64,000 nt of DNA from Rhineura floridana (lineage: Eukaryota; Chordata; Lepidosauria; Squamata; Rhineuridae), in NCBI RefSeq assembly GCF_030035675.1, contig NC_084489.1:82388270-82452269 (forward strand). Reading direction: 5' to 3'. Of this stretch, positions 13,101-28,100 are shown in pieces. Each line of letters opens with the position of its first letter. The first letter of the stretch is position 1. The position numbers and the translations under genes were made by a program. A model generated the notes under the pieces. It worked only from the letters and a program-made list of their open reading frames with translations, was not told the origin of the DNA and ran no database searches.

Positions 13101-16100
13101 CTGGCCTGATCCAGCAGGCTCTTCTTATGTTCTTATGACCTTAAAATACATTAAAACAAAACAACATTAAAAACATTTTTTAAAAGCTTTAAAAACAACT
13201 TAAAAAAAGGGTTAAAAACATATTATTAAAGAAAACATATTAAAAGCAATTCTAACACGGACACAGACTGGGATAGGTCTCAAATTAAAAGGCTTGTTGA
13301 AAGAGGAAAGTCTTCAAAAGGCGCCGAAAAGACAGCAGAGATGGCGCCTGCCTAATATTTAAGTTCTGTAATCAGGATCTCCCATGAGATTAGGGAAGTT
13401 GTGCCGGCAGACGATGAGTAATAATCTTTTGGTCTCAAATCTATTTCATCCTCACCCAGCCCCCAAATCTGCTATTAGGCCATGGGAAGCAGATGGACCA
13501 GCGTGGGAGGGGGAAAGGACAGCACATGTATGTCCATGTGTGCTCTATGGTGCTAGATCAACCAAGGGGGAATGTGCTACCTGGCCACAAGCTTCATCTC
13601 TCGGACCGACACAGGAACAAGTATGCTAGTGCCAGAGGCATAATTTGAATACATTTTTACATGCATTTTGAATGTCACTTACAGAGGTAGTTCTGGGATA
13701 TCTTCTAGCACAATCTGAAGCACGCTGTGATACTCCTTTAACTGTAAGGAAAAAAGAAAACCCAGAAAGATGGTAAAAACAGTTGATATAAAAATAACTT
13801 TGAAATCAATTTACTGCTTGTATTAACAACATTTGTCTCTGGGCTGCCGGAGAAAAAAGCCTCTCAGCTTAAACAGCTGACCTCTGTTGCTGAGAGTTCA
13901 GGGAAGACTGGCAGACATTTCACACATGACACAGGGGCAAACCTAGGATATTGGAGAAGTCCAGTGAAAACAGAAACAGGAGCGGAAATTCCTGGTCTTT
14001 GCTTACTCATCCCATGCCCAGAGTGGAACCCAATCCACTGAATATGATAGACATTCATTGTTGCTTTCAGTCCACAAATATGTGATTATGTCCCGTCCCC
14101 CCAATTTGCATTGTGTTTGCACTGAAATGAATGGGGCAGAATAACATCATGACAAGGTAACTTGCTAATTTATATAGTTAATTATGTAAATTATGCAAAC
14201 TATGTAATTTTGCTGCAGCAGAAAGTGAGCCAGATAACATTGTCTTTGGGTGGAAGACGAATTGCAACAGAATGGAGACAGCGCTGCATGTGACAAATAC
14301 AAGGCAGAACAGGAAATGATGCTTTCTTCCATCCCAAACCAAGGGTTGCCACAAAGTGTATACTCAACAGGGAGATGTAAGCAGCTACACCCTCCACCGG
14401 CATGCGGGCCCCAGAGAGTTGGGCCAAGGATGAATGTGGCCCTCATGCCAAAAAAGGTTAGCCACCCCTGGCCTATGTCTACATCAGGCCTGCACAACTT
14501 GTGACTCATCAACCCAAACTCAGCTCAGTAGCCACATATGAGGGCCCCACCGGGGGCTCAGAGGAATGTCTTGTTTTCGCTACCTATCTCAAACACCTAA
14601 AGCTAGGGGGTTCCAAGAACTTGCCTGGCAACAGCAAATAGCTAGTGAGCTGGGACTGGCTCAGCAGGTCATAAGTTAGGCAGGCTGGATTTATATCAGC
14701 CAACATATCACATACATAATGCAATGTAAAAATGAGTTCTGAGTGTGGACACATTGGCTTTTGAATTTCCGGACCCCTTGGTAGCAGCCGATTAAACTTT
14801 TATCCAACAAGCTGCACAGCACAGATGACACATACTGAATAGTAATCATCATCATCAAGCTGTGAGGTACAGTCAGTCAAGAACAAGCAAGGCTGTACCT
14901 TTTTTGGAAAGAAAGTGAGAGTAAACGAGTGATTGGTATGGGGATGCAGAACCCCCATGGCAGGAGTTACAGAGAAAGCTGACTCCGTCTCCAAGTTATA
15001 CTTTATCTTGGTAAGGTCTGGTTTTCCTTCCAACATTAACGGCTGCAGATTAGGTTTCATTATCTGCCAGAAAAAAGGAAATTCCACGTGGCTAAACAAA
15101 GAGGGGGGGGAAAGAAATACATTCAGTTCTGTAGTTTTAGTGTAAGATCACAGACAAAAAAAAAATTAAAACTGCAATTTTATGCTACTTGTTATTTAGA
15201 CCCCAAAATAATGGACGTCAAGAAAGGCCTTGCCTTTGTTAGTTTTTTCTTCATCTGGGGTTATAGAACCAGTGCAGCTAGTCCAAGAGTAATGGCTCAG
15301 TTCACATGTACTGGCTACCTCAACCTCAGTTTGGCCCTGGGAGATTGTACCTCTGTCATGGGCCCAGCAGAACGGGGGTGGAATGGACAAACGGCAGAGA
15401 AAGATGAGGACTCTGAATGGATTGACACTTCCCATGTTGAGCCACCACCGGGCACAAAGCACTCTGACAACTCTCTTGCTCTGGACAATGACAGTTCCGC
15501 CCCTGAAGCTCTGGTTAGCCACAAGGAGGCTCAGCCCAGCCAGGCAATTGCCACCCCGCCTGACACGTCTCCTCTACCCACGCCCACTCTGCCGCCTCCC
15601 AGCGCATCATCCCTCTCTCTTTCAAGGAGGGTCCTGCTGAGGCAGAGCAGCCGCCCTCAGCTTGCTCAGCAACATGCCCCAGCGGCTCCCCTGAGGTAGA
15701 GCTCTTGGGTGCCCACACACTCCCAACAGTGACACTCAGTTCACGCAAGTAGGGTTCCCGCCCAACCTTACTTAAGCTGGGTGAGGGCGTGTGTCTAGTT
15801 GCTGTGACATCTTAGTGCACTGTAGTTTAGTCTACCCTAGTAATGATGCTGAATCCTGTGTAACCTGTAAGTTGATTCATGAAGCACTGTGAACCAAAAT
15901 CTTTTAAGAGACCTATTAAAGACAAACACAGCTCCTTGTTCGTGACTTACTTCAGGGGGTTTGAGGACAACCTCAGTCTTCCAAGCTCTCCTGCTCAGCC
16001 CATACACCAATTCCCTCCCTCACTCTCCAGTTCAAACAAACCATAATTTGCCTCCGAACCAAAATCAGAAGACTACATCATGATTGCTTCCCCCAACCCA

Positions 16101-19100
16101 ATTCTGGTAAACTATGGTTTTTGGGGACCACAGTTTGCTCAGTTCAGAGGTAAGAACAAACAGTTGCCTGCCCAAATCAGGAAGTCAGGGAGGCAACTGA
16201 TGCACGTGAGGTATGACAGAGGACGGAACATGCAAACTCAAGGTATGGTTGACACATGAACTAAAGAACTGTTTTGCTAAAGTACATATTGTACAAGGGA
16301 ACTGCACTGTATTATTCTATAATAAACCTATATAATAACACAGCAAAAGCAAGAAATGTCAAGCCCATGCAGAATGTCTATTTGCATGCACCCCAAATTC
16401 CCACATGATGTGTGTTAATTCCCACCCCCAGCTTTATGTCCAACATGAGCCCCATCTCTCTCTATGAGATATGTTGACAAGGGAGCTGTTGTAAAGGACC
16501 GGGCAAGGCCTATCTCAAGTGGGTTTCCTGGAGCACCTGGACAGAAGTGAGAGATTTCTACCTCCAAAAGCTTCTGGGAGGGTCTTGCAAACAAGAAGCC
16601 TAGGAAGGTCCTGCTTCGGCCAATGATGGTTTCTTTCTCAAGTGACTTTGCTCCCAGAAGAGCATTCTCTCTCTCTCACACACACACACTTCAATGTTAC
16701 ATGTGCCCACGTGGCTGAGACAGGATATACGTTTCAATGCAAATGCATGTACTTTTGCGTGTGTGAGCATGTGCACATGTGAAAGAGAATATACATGAGG
16801 AGTTGCTGGGGTTTTTTAATCATTGCTTGCCAAAGAGAGAACTGGGCATTTACGTCTGTATGAGAGGATGGACAGCACCGACATGTAGATGTGTAAGAAA
16901 ATGAGTCTCTGCACAAGGTTGCACGTGCACTCCAAAACAGCGATTTAGAGAACTGAAAGCCACGTGGCAGCCATTTAAAACTTATTGCACGGCTCCTGCA
17001 ACTACGTGGGCAGGGGAGGGGAACAGCCATTGGCACCCTCCAACTATCCAGCTAAGCCCACAGCTCCTTGTTGGAACATACGATGCTGTCCATATAGCCC
17101 AATAATGTCTACTCTGACCAGCAGCAGCTCTCCAGGGTTTCAGGCAGAGAAGCGCCTATCCTACTGCCTGCTCCCTGTGATCCTTTAAACTGGAAATGTC
17201 AAGGATTGAACCTGGGACCTTCTGCAAGCAAAGCAGGTGCTCTGTGGCCACTGAGCTACACTCCCTCCCCAACCTCTGGCTGCAAGCAAGGAGGCCACAG
17301 CTCAATGCCAGAACACACGCTTTGGCTGCAGAAGGTCCCAGGCTCAGTCACTGGCATCACCAATTAGAAGGGGCAAGGCTGGGGAATATCCAGTGTGGTG
17401 TAGTGGTTAAGGTGCTGGACTACGACCTGGGAGACCAGGATTCGAATCCCCACACAGCCATGAAGCTCACCGGGTGACCGTGGGCCAGTCACTGCCTCTC
17501 AGCCTCAGAGGAAGGCAATGGTAAACCCTCTGAATACCGTTTACCATGAAACTTGAAGGCAGTCCATTTCATTTTCCAAGACCTTACAGAGCAGCTGCCA
17601 GTCAGAGTAGACAGTAGATGAGATGGGCCAATGGCCTGACCCAGTATAAGGCAGCTTAATGTTTGCAGGGGTGGCAACATTTGTCTTAACTGCACAGATG
17701 GTGGGCAAACAGATAGTGCTGTTCCTCCAACCTGATTGCAGGCATCATCATGTTCCCACCTTTTGAGCAGATACTACGTTGCCTCGTCTGAATCCATCCT
17801 AACTATGTACGTGCACACATCTCGATGAGAAGCCAAAACACCCCATGTGCTGGATCCAGATTAAGTCAGTTGTGCTTACTTCCCATTAAAATCAATGTGA
17901 AAAGTCGGCCATGGTTTTTAAGTCCCACTGATTTCAATGGGAATTAAGTGTTAACTAGCGCAGTCGTCTGGATCCTATTCTATGCTATTTGTAGCAAAGC
18001 CCACTGTGGCTTCTGCACAAAAAAGCGTTCCCTGCAGCTCATAAATAGCATCAGCATCATACATACGTCAGATTCCTTAGAACCAGAGTTTTCTCTGTCA
18101 TAGATTTGGGATTCAAAGCAGCAAAGCGTATGAGATGCTGCGCTGTTACATCTACAAGCTCGCCAGGCACAGGGCTGCTTTCTCCTCCGGAAACAGACAA
18201 AAGTTTCAGACCTATCAGCTGTCCGAGCCCTGGAGACAAAGGAACGCAAACACCTGCTTACTCAAACACCTGCTTACTCTGCAGCACATATACACGACTG
18301 AGCTTACGGACTTCAGCAGGACTACCCAGCTGTACTCGAGCGGATGCGTGCCTCTGCCTGCCCATTTGAAGCTGTCACGCCACCACTGATCCAGTTAGCC
18401 TAGTAGAGGCGATCCCAGGGATGGGGAAGCTGTGGTCCTCCATATGCTGTGGGACTCCAAGTCCCATCACCCCAGCAGCATGGCCGATAATCAGGGATAA
18501 CGGTGGAAAGTCACAGGTTCCCCATCGAACCCTAACTGGCAGCAGCGGTCCAAAGTCTCAAGTCATGTTCTGTTTTGGGCAATGGGCTCAGCAGACAGAA
18601 GTGAGGCTTCCATGGACAGCTCCCATGGAGTGCTCAGGCTGGAGACTCCAAGAGCAGAGCTCAAACGTTGTTTCATCATCAGTTATCCTCAGACTGAGCC
18701 TTAAATAGGAGCTGCAGCTCTGACTCAGTTGTCTGCTCTGCCTTTGGTGAGAGGAGCCTCTTCATTTAAAGGAGCCCAGCCTACTTTAGCAGCTGTTGAC
18801 AAGAGCTGGGCACGTTTAGCCTGGAGAAGAGAAGACTGAGGGGAGATATAATAGCACTCTTCAAGTACATGAAAGGTTGTCACATAGAGGTGGGGTTTCT
18901 GAGCTAGAGCTAGTTGAGGAGGACAACACAACTTCCTTGGGCCAGAGAGGCATTGCATAACAAGGTTCTCATCCACCAATACCTCTGGTTCCATATGTAC
19001 AAATGGGACTGGCTTGGAGGGCAGTTCCCTCTGCCACACCATATCCTTGGCCTCAAACCCTGATGAAGTGGAGTCGGACCCCAGAGTCATGACAGATGAA

Positions 19101-22100
19101 GGCCTTCCTCAGAGCTGACATCTGAGAGTGTTATTGGCGACAGCAAATACTGAAACCTTCCACATTGAAAGCATGAGCTCTAGCACAGAGCCACTGAATT
19201 AGTCCTGTGGCTTGGCTTGCTGACATGTGCTATCTGAGCAGATGAGGCTAAGGTGCTCTGACTGCATTCAGAATTGCCTCCACCCATCGTAGGCTGAGAA
19301 GGCCTACTGCTGCTCGCCTGCATGCGCAGCCCCCAAATCCTGGCACTAAATTCGTTTCAAATTAAATGTGCAAGGCACGATGATGCTAGCGGCAAACTCG
19401 CAAAGATGTAAGTGGCAAACCTGTCACAGTAATCTCGTTCATCTGGCAATTGTCACAAACGATGATATACTTCACCGACATCATTTTCGGTAAAAAGGGC
19501 ATGAACACTACCTGAAAGAGAAGTTTCAACATCATGAAAAGAGAAATGCTCATCTAGGCTACACTACAAACTTTAATCAAACTCACTACAAACAAACTCA
19601 GGTCAGTATTATACCAGTTTACGTTGCGTCATAATTTTGGGAAGTGTGGTATGGAGAGGGGTGCTGTAATTCTCAGAGAGAGCTCTGCCTTCCACATCAC
19701 CAGGGCGGGATATAAATCAAATAATAAATAAATAAATCACCACCACCTGAACTACAGTTTTTAAAGATGGAATGATTATGAAATCTGTTTAGAACAACAC
19801 AACCTGTTCAAACCACAACAGTGTGAAAACCCTGACCAGCAGAAACCACTAGAAATGTGTAAAGTCTTATAAACTCTTCTGAATGATGCTCAGGTTCAAA
19901 CTTTGGCAGGTCAATAACCCTCGTGAAATTATTGTTTCTCCTTGTGGAAAAAACAAAGAAATGCATAAATAGATACACTCTTCATTTTCCTAAATTATAA
20001 CCAGGCTATGTACATTCCAGGAGTCAGCTGTCACACTGGGCAAATTCAGAATTTGGTACTGAACAGTGAATTCAGCATCCATTTTTTTTAAAAAACAAAA
20101 CAAACAAAGCAAGTTTCTAGGCCTATTGAAATTCTGTCAGCAATGCTGTATGAAATCTCAAGTGCCATAAAGTAAGAGACAGAGAGAGAGAGAGCATGTG
20201 TGTGAGTGTGTGTGTAAAAGAGAGGGGGGGACTTTTGGTGGGGCTCCAGTGCTTTTCATGGCACTTTGCCCACTCCCTCCAACCCCAACCTTCAGGAAAT
20301 GAAAGGGGAGGAGAGGTGCAGCAATTCCAACTATCTGACCTTGCACAGGATTCCAGAGGAAAGGACGAAGCAATGTAACTTCCTCTCATCTCAGATATCT
20401 GGCTGCGGGGAGCTTTGTTTCCTTGCTCCAGCCAGGGGAAGAGGAGGTGGAAGCAGAGTGATGGAGTGATGGCCACCAGCTTGGATGGTTGTAAAAGACG
20501 GTTCGGAAACTGCAGCTTGTGCAAAATGCAGCGGCCAGATTGGTAACAGGGACCAGACGGTCCGAACATATAAAACCGATTCTGGCCCGCTTGCATTGGC
20601 TGCCTGTATGTTTCCGAGCTCGATTTAAGGTGCTGGTTTTGACCTATAAAGCCTTACATGGCTTGGGACCACAATACCTGATGGGAACGCCTCTCCCAAT
20701 ACGAACCCACCCGTACAGTACGTTCAAGATCAAAGGCCCTCCTCCGGGTGCCTACTCCGAGGGAAGCTTGGAGTGTGGCAACAAGGGAGAGGGCCTTCTC
20801 AGTGGTGGCCCCCAAATTATGGAATGATCTTTGTGACGAGGCGCGCCTGGCGACAACACTGTTATCTTTTTGGTGCCAGGTCAAGACTTTCCTCTTCTCC
20901 CAGGCATTTTAGCATGTGTTTTAAATTGTTTTTATATTGTTTTAAATTTTAAAATTGTGTTTTAAATTGTTTTTAAAATATGTGTTTTAAATTGTATATT
21001 TGTTTTAATGTTTTTGATTGCTGTAAACCGCCCAGAGAGCTTCGGCTATGGGGCGGTATACAAGTGCAATAAATAAATAAATAAAATAGACAAATTCATA
21101 GTGGCTACGGCTATCAGTGGCTACTAGCCATAATGGCTATATTCTGTTTACACTGTCGGAGGCAGAATGCTCCTGAATACCAGTTGCTTAGAGTCACAAG
21201 TAGGGACAGCACTGTTGCACATAAAAGCAATTGTGTGTGTGTGTGTGTGTGTAAAATAGTATAACTAAAACAGCAGCGTAAAACAGTTCAAACCCAAACC
21301 AGCAATCCACAGAAAATGTAATATAAAATAATAAGCAGTGACAGTTTTAAAACATCTAGCCAAATACCATGAATTAAATTGTGAAGCCAAGAAGACCCTG
21401 CTCTTGAGTCCTTTTTTAATATTACATCTGTCTTAAACCTAAGTTGTGCAGACAGATTCACATCAAGAGCTGAGCACCCACTCTGACTAACCTGTCACTC
21501 TACATTCTGTCCTCATTCCTACAGCATGTCACAACAACCCAATCCTATATATCAGGGGTAGGCCACATGGTGCCCTCTGGATGTTGTTGGACTCCAACTC
21601 CCATCAGGTGCAGCCAGAATGGCCAACGTGCAAGGATGATTTATATTACTCAACTTCCACCCTGTTATGGAAATTTGTATATGCAGAGATCGTCAGCGTT
21701 CTCAGATGCGTGTGTGCCAGTGTGTGTATTTACCTAAGTAGCAGGCTTTTACCCTGCATTTAGATCACTGAGACTTAAGATGTAGCAAAATAAGAAAAGC
21801 TACTTTATTTATAGAGATACATAGTAGATAGAAAGGCATACCTAGTTCTCACTAACTAAGTTGGAGGCGCAATGCCCAGACATGGGTATTGCCCTCATGG
21901 CTTAGGAGAGAGAGAGCAGAGACAAAGGTGTCTCCTCTCTCCCGGACAGTTGAAGAAGAAGACAAAGGAAGGAGGGGCAGGTCAGCTTCCCTGAGCATAT
22001 CAGTTTACAATGGAAGGAAGTTAGGTAAAGAACAGCACAGGTAAAGGTAGGCTGGAGGACCCTAACTCTATCTTCCTTCTGGAATACATACAAAAGAACC

Positions 22101-25100
22101 CAAACAGGAATGTCTCTTGCCCCACTTCCAACACACCCAAGATCCCAGGGTGGGTTACAACATGATAAAAACTATAAAATATATAATAAACAATCAAAAC
22201 CACCACCAACTGATAAAATCATATGTAGAAAGCAAAACAATCATTGCACATTCTCCAAAGCTTGGGTAAAAAAATACCCCTTTGTAGGTTTTCCCCAATG
22301 CTGGGGCTGGGTATATAACATGGAGCAGGGAGTTCAAATGTTTGAGGGCCACCACAGAAAAGACCACCAGAGGAAAGAAAATTATGGGAGCTGGAGTCAA
22401 ACTATATCTGGAGGGCACCACATTGACTACCCCTGCTGTATGAATTCTGAATGAATTGAGAGTCTGATGAATCCTGATTTGTTGTCGTTATGTGCCTCCA
22501 AGTCGATTATGACTTATGGCAACCCTATGAATCAACGACTTCCAATAGCATCTGTCATGAACCACCCTGTTCAGATCTTGTAAGTTCAGGTCTGTGGCTT
22601 CCTTTATCCTGATTTAGCATTGTAAAAATGGTGTATATATTCTGCATGAGTAAGAGTGCCAACAACTGACCTCAATTAGTGTAGACTGGCCTGGAGCTAG
22701 CTCAAAAACTGCAGGTCGAATCCCAAACGGTTCTTGCTCCACAAAACCAAAAGTGGCAACAGCCTTAGCATAAGAAAAGAGAACAATCATCATATAGTTG
22801 TACAAAATCAGCAATGTGGACCAACTTTCTAGATCAATGGGACTGAGGGCGTGGCAGTGGTGATGGGGTGGGGCGTGGCCTTTTTATTCTTACTTACCCG
22901 GAAGTGAGGTGGTGGCCACATATCCTCTGGCATTATGCAGAACTTCCCCACATTGGGCCCTTCATTTTTGCATAGAAATTCTGTAAACTTCACTCCGCCC
23001 ACAAGGCAGGCTCCACAATCTAAAATGTGGGGCACTGCAGCAAAAAACAAGAAACAAAAAAGCACCTTAAAAGCAGTGAATGTCAACAGCAAGAAATGAG
23101 CTTTTTTAAAAAAAGCAGTTCCACTTCCAGCACAGAAATGCAAGATCCCAGCCCATGCACACCACTGGCCAGCATGTCTGGAAGCAGAAGACAGGGAGAG
23201 GTTTACTGTGTCCCTCTTCAGTCATGAATGGGATGGTGTGAAATCACCCGGTGGTGCTGACTTTGCGCCGTGCACACGCACCGGCCCTCGTACAGTTGAA
23301 CCGCCAACCTGGTCAACACACAGAGCAGAATGCGGTGAGAACGAGGTGGCGTTAAGAGCCCTGCGATGGCAGAAGGAACCGGACCACTTCAGACTGCAAA
23401 GGGGAGGGGGAGCATCACATTTTTAAACACTTTTTTGAGATTTAAGAAATAATCTCCTTCCAAGCATGAAACTAGCACTGCGAGTAGCATGCCAGGCTAG
23501 CACCTTGTCCCTGCTATATCAGTTTTCTTACTTAGGGTAAGTACTGAAAAAGGACACTCCCCACCTGCAGCCTGAAGTGGCGCCGTGCATTGTACCACCT
23601 CGTTCTGCTGAGCATATAGACTAGAGCATTGTCTTTTGAAAGGAACCCAGATAGCAGAGAATGGAACAACACATTGCATTAAAACCACCGTTACTGCAGT
23701 AAACAGCAACAGCGTGTGGAATTCTACCCTCCCACTTTGTTATATTTAGCACAACTTCCCTTGTCCCTGCATTTGGGAAGGGCCATAGCTCAGTGGTAGA
23801 GCATCTGTTTTGCATGCAGAAGGTCCCAGGTTCAATCCCCGGCATCTCCAGGTAAGGCTGAAACCCTGGAGAGTCACATCCAGATCTAGAGAGTCCATCT
23901 AGCTTGGTACTGTCTCTACACTGACTGGTAGTGGTTCTCCAGGGTTTCAGGCAGGGATCTCTCCCAGTCCTAGAAGGGTATGTTGGGGACTGAACCTGGG
24001 ACCTACTGCAGGCAAGGCCAACACTAAGCTATGGCCAGCTGCTGGGGAGCAATAATGGGGGTGGGCTACAGCCTTTAGGCTCTGTTTGTAGGCTTCTCCC
24101 AGAGGCATCTGGTTGACCACTGTTGAGAAACAGGACGCTGGACTAGATGGACATGCAGTGTCAAAAAAACTTATGACATCAGAAGCACTTGCCCAAAAAC
24201 TATCCACCCACAAATTTGCCCCACAATTATTTCAAGGTATACAATTACTAAGCAAGTTAGGGTCCTTTTTAAAACTCACACGTTAAGATAGGTGGTGGCC
24301 TCCTGCCTTCCAAAGGGACCAGGAGTGGGTAGGTCGTTTGTGACTCTATCAGTATGTAATCCTTGTAATCTGCCAGGTATTCAGGAATAAACTGGACCAC
24401 ATAGTAGCAACACATTCCAGGAGCAACAAGCCCTCCTTCGCCTGGAAATTTTCCTAGAAAAAGAAGCACGGTTTTCTTTTGAAAATTTGTATCACAGATG
24501 TGGCTGATTGATAGGGATGTTGTTGCTGCTGCTAAGATTTAATATAATGCCATCAAAGTGCAAGCGGACAGATCCCTGCCCCAGTGAGCTTCCAATCTAA
24601 ATTTGCTACATGTAAAAAAAAAAGGTTAGGGATATGCACTCAGGGCAAACAGGAAGGAGGAATGTGCACCTGTATCAGTTACAGGCTAGTTTATAGTAGG
24701 CCAGCCTTAACCGACCCAGTGCCTTCCAGATGTTTTCAACTACAACTCCCATTAGCCCCTATCAGCACACCGATGATGGCTGGAGCTGATGGGAGTTGTA
24801 GTCCAAAACGTCTGGAGGCTACCAGGTCAATAAAGGCTGAAGTATGCAATGGGCACTAAAGGATCATGCTGTATAATTAAGGGTTCAGTCCCATACACAC
24901 TTAGCTGAACTAGTGGATCAGTTACATTTTTAATGTATGTCAACATATGGTAATCAATCAGATGGTATGCAGAGGCGCTAAAACCTGTGTCCAGAATTTA
25001 CCACTTCAGAGCTCAGGTGGGAGTTCACATGATATGGAATATTCCTCCATGCAAAAACAAATACCTCCACATAGGAAACAAACATGTCAGGAAGAAAAGG

Positions 25101-28100
25101 CTAAGCTAGAGATCTTTCCCCTGATGTGTTAAGATGTTTTTAAATATTTTTTAAAAAAAATATTTTAAAGATGCTTTGTTTTTAAGGTTTTTTTAAGCTT
25201 TGTTTTTAAGATGTCTTATGTATGATTTTAGTGTTTTATCACTTTTTTGCCACCCTGGGCTCCTTCTGGGAGGAAGGGTGTGATATAAATCTAATAATAA
25301 AAGAAATAAAAATAGAAGGTACAGGGAAGTACCAGATTCTTCGCATGCATAGCCCAATCACACACACATTTACTTGGAAGTAAGCTCCACTGATTTCAGT
25401 AAGGTTTTTCCCTGGGAAGTGCACATAGGGTTGCCACTTTACGATAATAATTCCATCAGATGAATTTCAAAGGAATGTGGGCCACCTGTCAACCATCACT
25501 GGCTTGGCATCTACTTATCTACAGCCATATTATATTACTGAAGAATTTAAAATAAAGAAATCAGCAGCGTGGCCCTTCAAGCTTGGCTCATGTTGCATTT
25601 ATAATAGGACATTCTGTTCATTCAAGCTAGCATGAAGCAAATATCTATCCATCTGCAGGCATTTCAGAAGTTCCATTTTCTGTGGAAAATCAACAGACAA
25701 GAAAATTTACATCACTGAACCTCACTCAAGCCAGTGGAACTCACCCAGTCCAATGGAAAAGGCAGGGGAAGCTGGAGGAATTATCCTCATGCACTGAGAT
25801 GTTGAAGTCATGTTCTGTAACTCTATGGTCATCTACAAAGAGAGAAAGGTTAAAAAAAAATGGCAACCAATAAGTTCCTTAAGGAACTTTTGGCCTTTGG
25901 AAATGGTATTAATATTATTCTATGCAATCTGCCTCTGAAGGTCTTCTTAAAGCAGGGGAATTGGGCATTATTCAGTTCTGTCCTTCTATTTTCAACTTTC
26001 AAGATGTGAGTGCCATTCCTTATGTAGCCAAAATGGCATTACTCCTTCACAAAAAAGAAATTATCAGCAGAAGTGGGTTAACCCGCAGTTGCAGAAGTAC
26101 AAAAACTCTAGGGGGGAATAAACTTAAGTGGGGAGACCAAAGAACAGCTCAATGATGGTTTAGTGCGCTGAGTCATCACAGACTGCTGACTGATGGGGGA
26201 AGGAAAGCCTGAAGGAAATGGGGAATGGAGTGCCTGGAATCCTGAACTTCACACTGAGTTGCTGCAGGTTCTACTTGCAACATTTCATCAAATGTTTAAG
26301 AGCTCTCTGAAATATGCAAGAGTGGCAAAACACAGCCTTCTGTGGGAAAGGAAATAAATGAAAAATGGGGAGTTCAGAGAGAGTTTAGCACTTCTGCAGA
26401 GCAGAAATCCTCCTCTGCACAGCAAGAAGCTCTTACCTCATAAACCTGGCCAACTTCATAGTAAGAAAACACCACAGCCGGCGGGTTTGCTAGAAAGACA
26501 GGCACAGACTGGGAATTGCTGAAATGAAATGAAAGAATGGCAAAAACCCGTGCACCAAGTAACAACTGTGACTGTGCTGAATCCTTTCCTGGCAGAGGCA
26601 TGAAGCTACTGTGGCTCTTGAGAGCAAACCTAAAATATTACGGTCCCATTAAATGGATACGTATTTGTATTTCGCTTCACCCACAGAGTTACAAAATATT
26701 TAAAAATTATCAGTGATTTTTTTTTTTTTTTACTGGAGCTGAAATGAAAATGGGTATCCTTTGGAATTTGTAGGCCTCTGGCATAGTGGTTAAAGTGTTG
26801 GACCGCAACCTGGGAGACCAGGGTTCAAATCCCCATACAGCCATGAACCTCACGGGTGACCTTGGACCAGCCACTGCCTCTCACCCTCAGAGGGAGGGAA
26901 TGGTAAACCCCCTCTGAATACCGCTTACCATGAAAACCCTATTCATAGGGTTGCCATCAGTCGGAATCGACTTGAAGGCAGTCCATTTCCATTTTCAATG
27001 GTACAGCCTTGGCTTCATTCAACAATTGTTCTTCAAATACTGAGCTAGTTGACTTCTGAGTCTAGACACCACCTGCTCTTAGATATGATCCTGCCATTGG
27101 GTCATGTGAAGGTGCCTTCACTGCAGCAGGCCTTTGATGGTGGGGCTGGTTCCCTCCATCTCTGCGTGGCTGCTGCCAAAAGCAAGCAGCGATGTTGCCT
27201 CGCTCCCAGCTTTCTCTCTGCAACTTGTAGTGCAATTCACCTCCTGATCTGCCACCATTACTGGGTGTTTCTCCATCCCCGCTCCATTCACTGGCTGCTG
27301 CTGGAGGGGAACGAGAGGAAGCACATTGACATAGGAAGCTGCCTTATACTGAATCAGACCATTGGTCCATCTGGCTCAGTACTGTCTGCACTGACTGGCA
27401 GCAGTTCTCTCGGTTTTCAGGCTAGGATCTCTCCCAGCCCTACCAGGAGATGCTGGGGGTTGAACCTGGGACCTTCTGCATGCAAAGCAGATGCTCTACC
27501 ACTCAGCTAACACTCTTCTCAACAGGCCCTGGCATCCAGACACAGATAAAAAGTCTACTGTACATTATGGAAGGCAAAAGGAAAAGCAAAACAGACACAC
27601 AGCTGCCATTTTCTGCAGCAGCCCTGTGTTGCGGATCTCATTCAACCACAAACTCATCAGGTGCCCTTAGACCAAACACTATTATTTCAGCCTCAACCTA
27701 CAATATGAAGAGAATAATACTAGCTTACATTACTGGATTTGTGTAAGAACTGTTGAAGTAGTGACTTTGATGCCTTTGAATACTTGAAAGAATGATACAA
27801 ATGCTAAGTATGATTATTATGGAGAAGGCTGGTGCAGTAAGAAGGCTGAGGGCAACTTCTTTTTATCTGTTTTGCAAAGAACCGTGCAGTTACCTTTCCA
27901 CCACAGTCTTTTTCCTTCCTGCTATCATTCGCTGCACCTTCGTCTGAGGCAAAATCAAGGACTTGCCACCATGAAGTGAGTTTGGTGGGAAAAAGCGAGG
28001 GTTCTTTAGGAAGTTGTGACGGTCGTCGAGTCTCTGGAGGTAAGCGCGGTCTTTTTGCCTTTCGGCTCGGGTCATGTCATTCTTCCAAGCTGATTGTTGT

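Noticed and set aside
20123-20596. 157-codon minus-strand open frame
   Set aside because: Low-complexity SLSLSLTL text from a GA/GT-rich tract plus the antisense of a LINE; no splice or motif support.
23777-23850. Apparent tRNA-Ala (TGC) gene
   Set aside because: It is the head of a SINE: the family body follows directly, the acceptor stem is mismatched, and many similar copies occur in the window.
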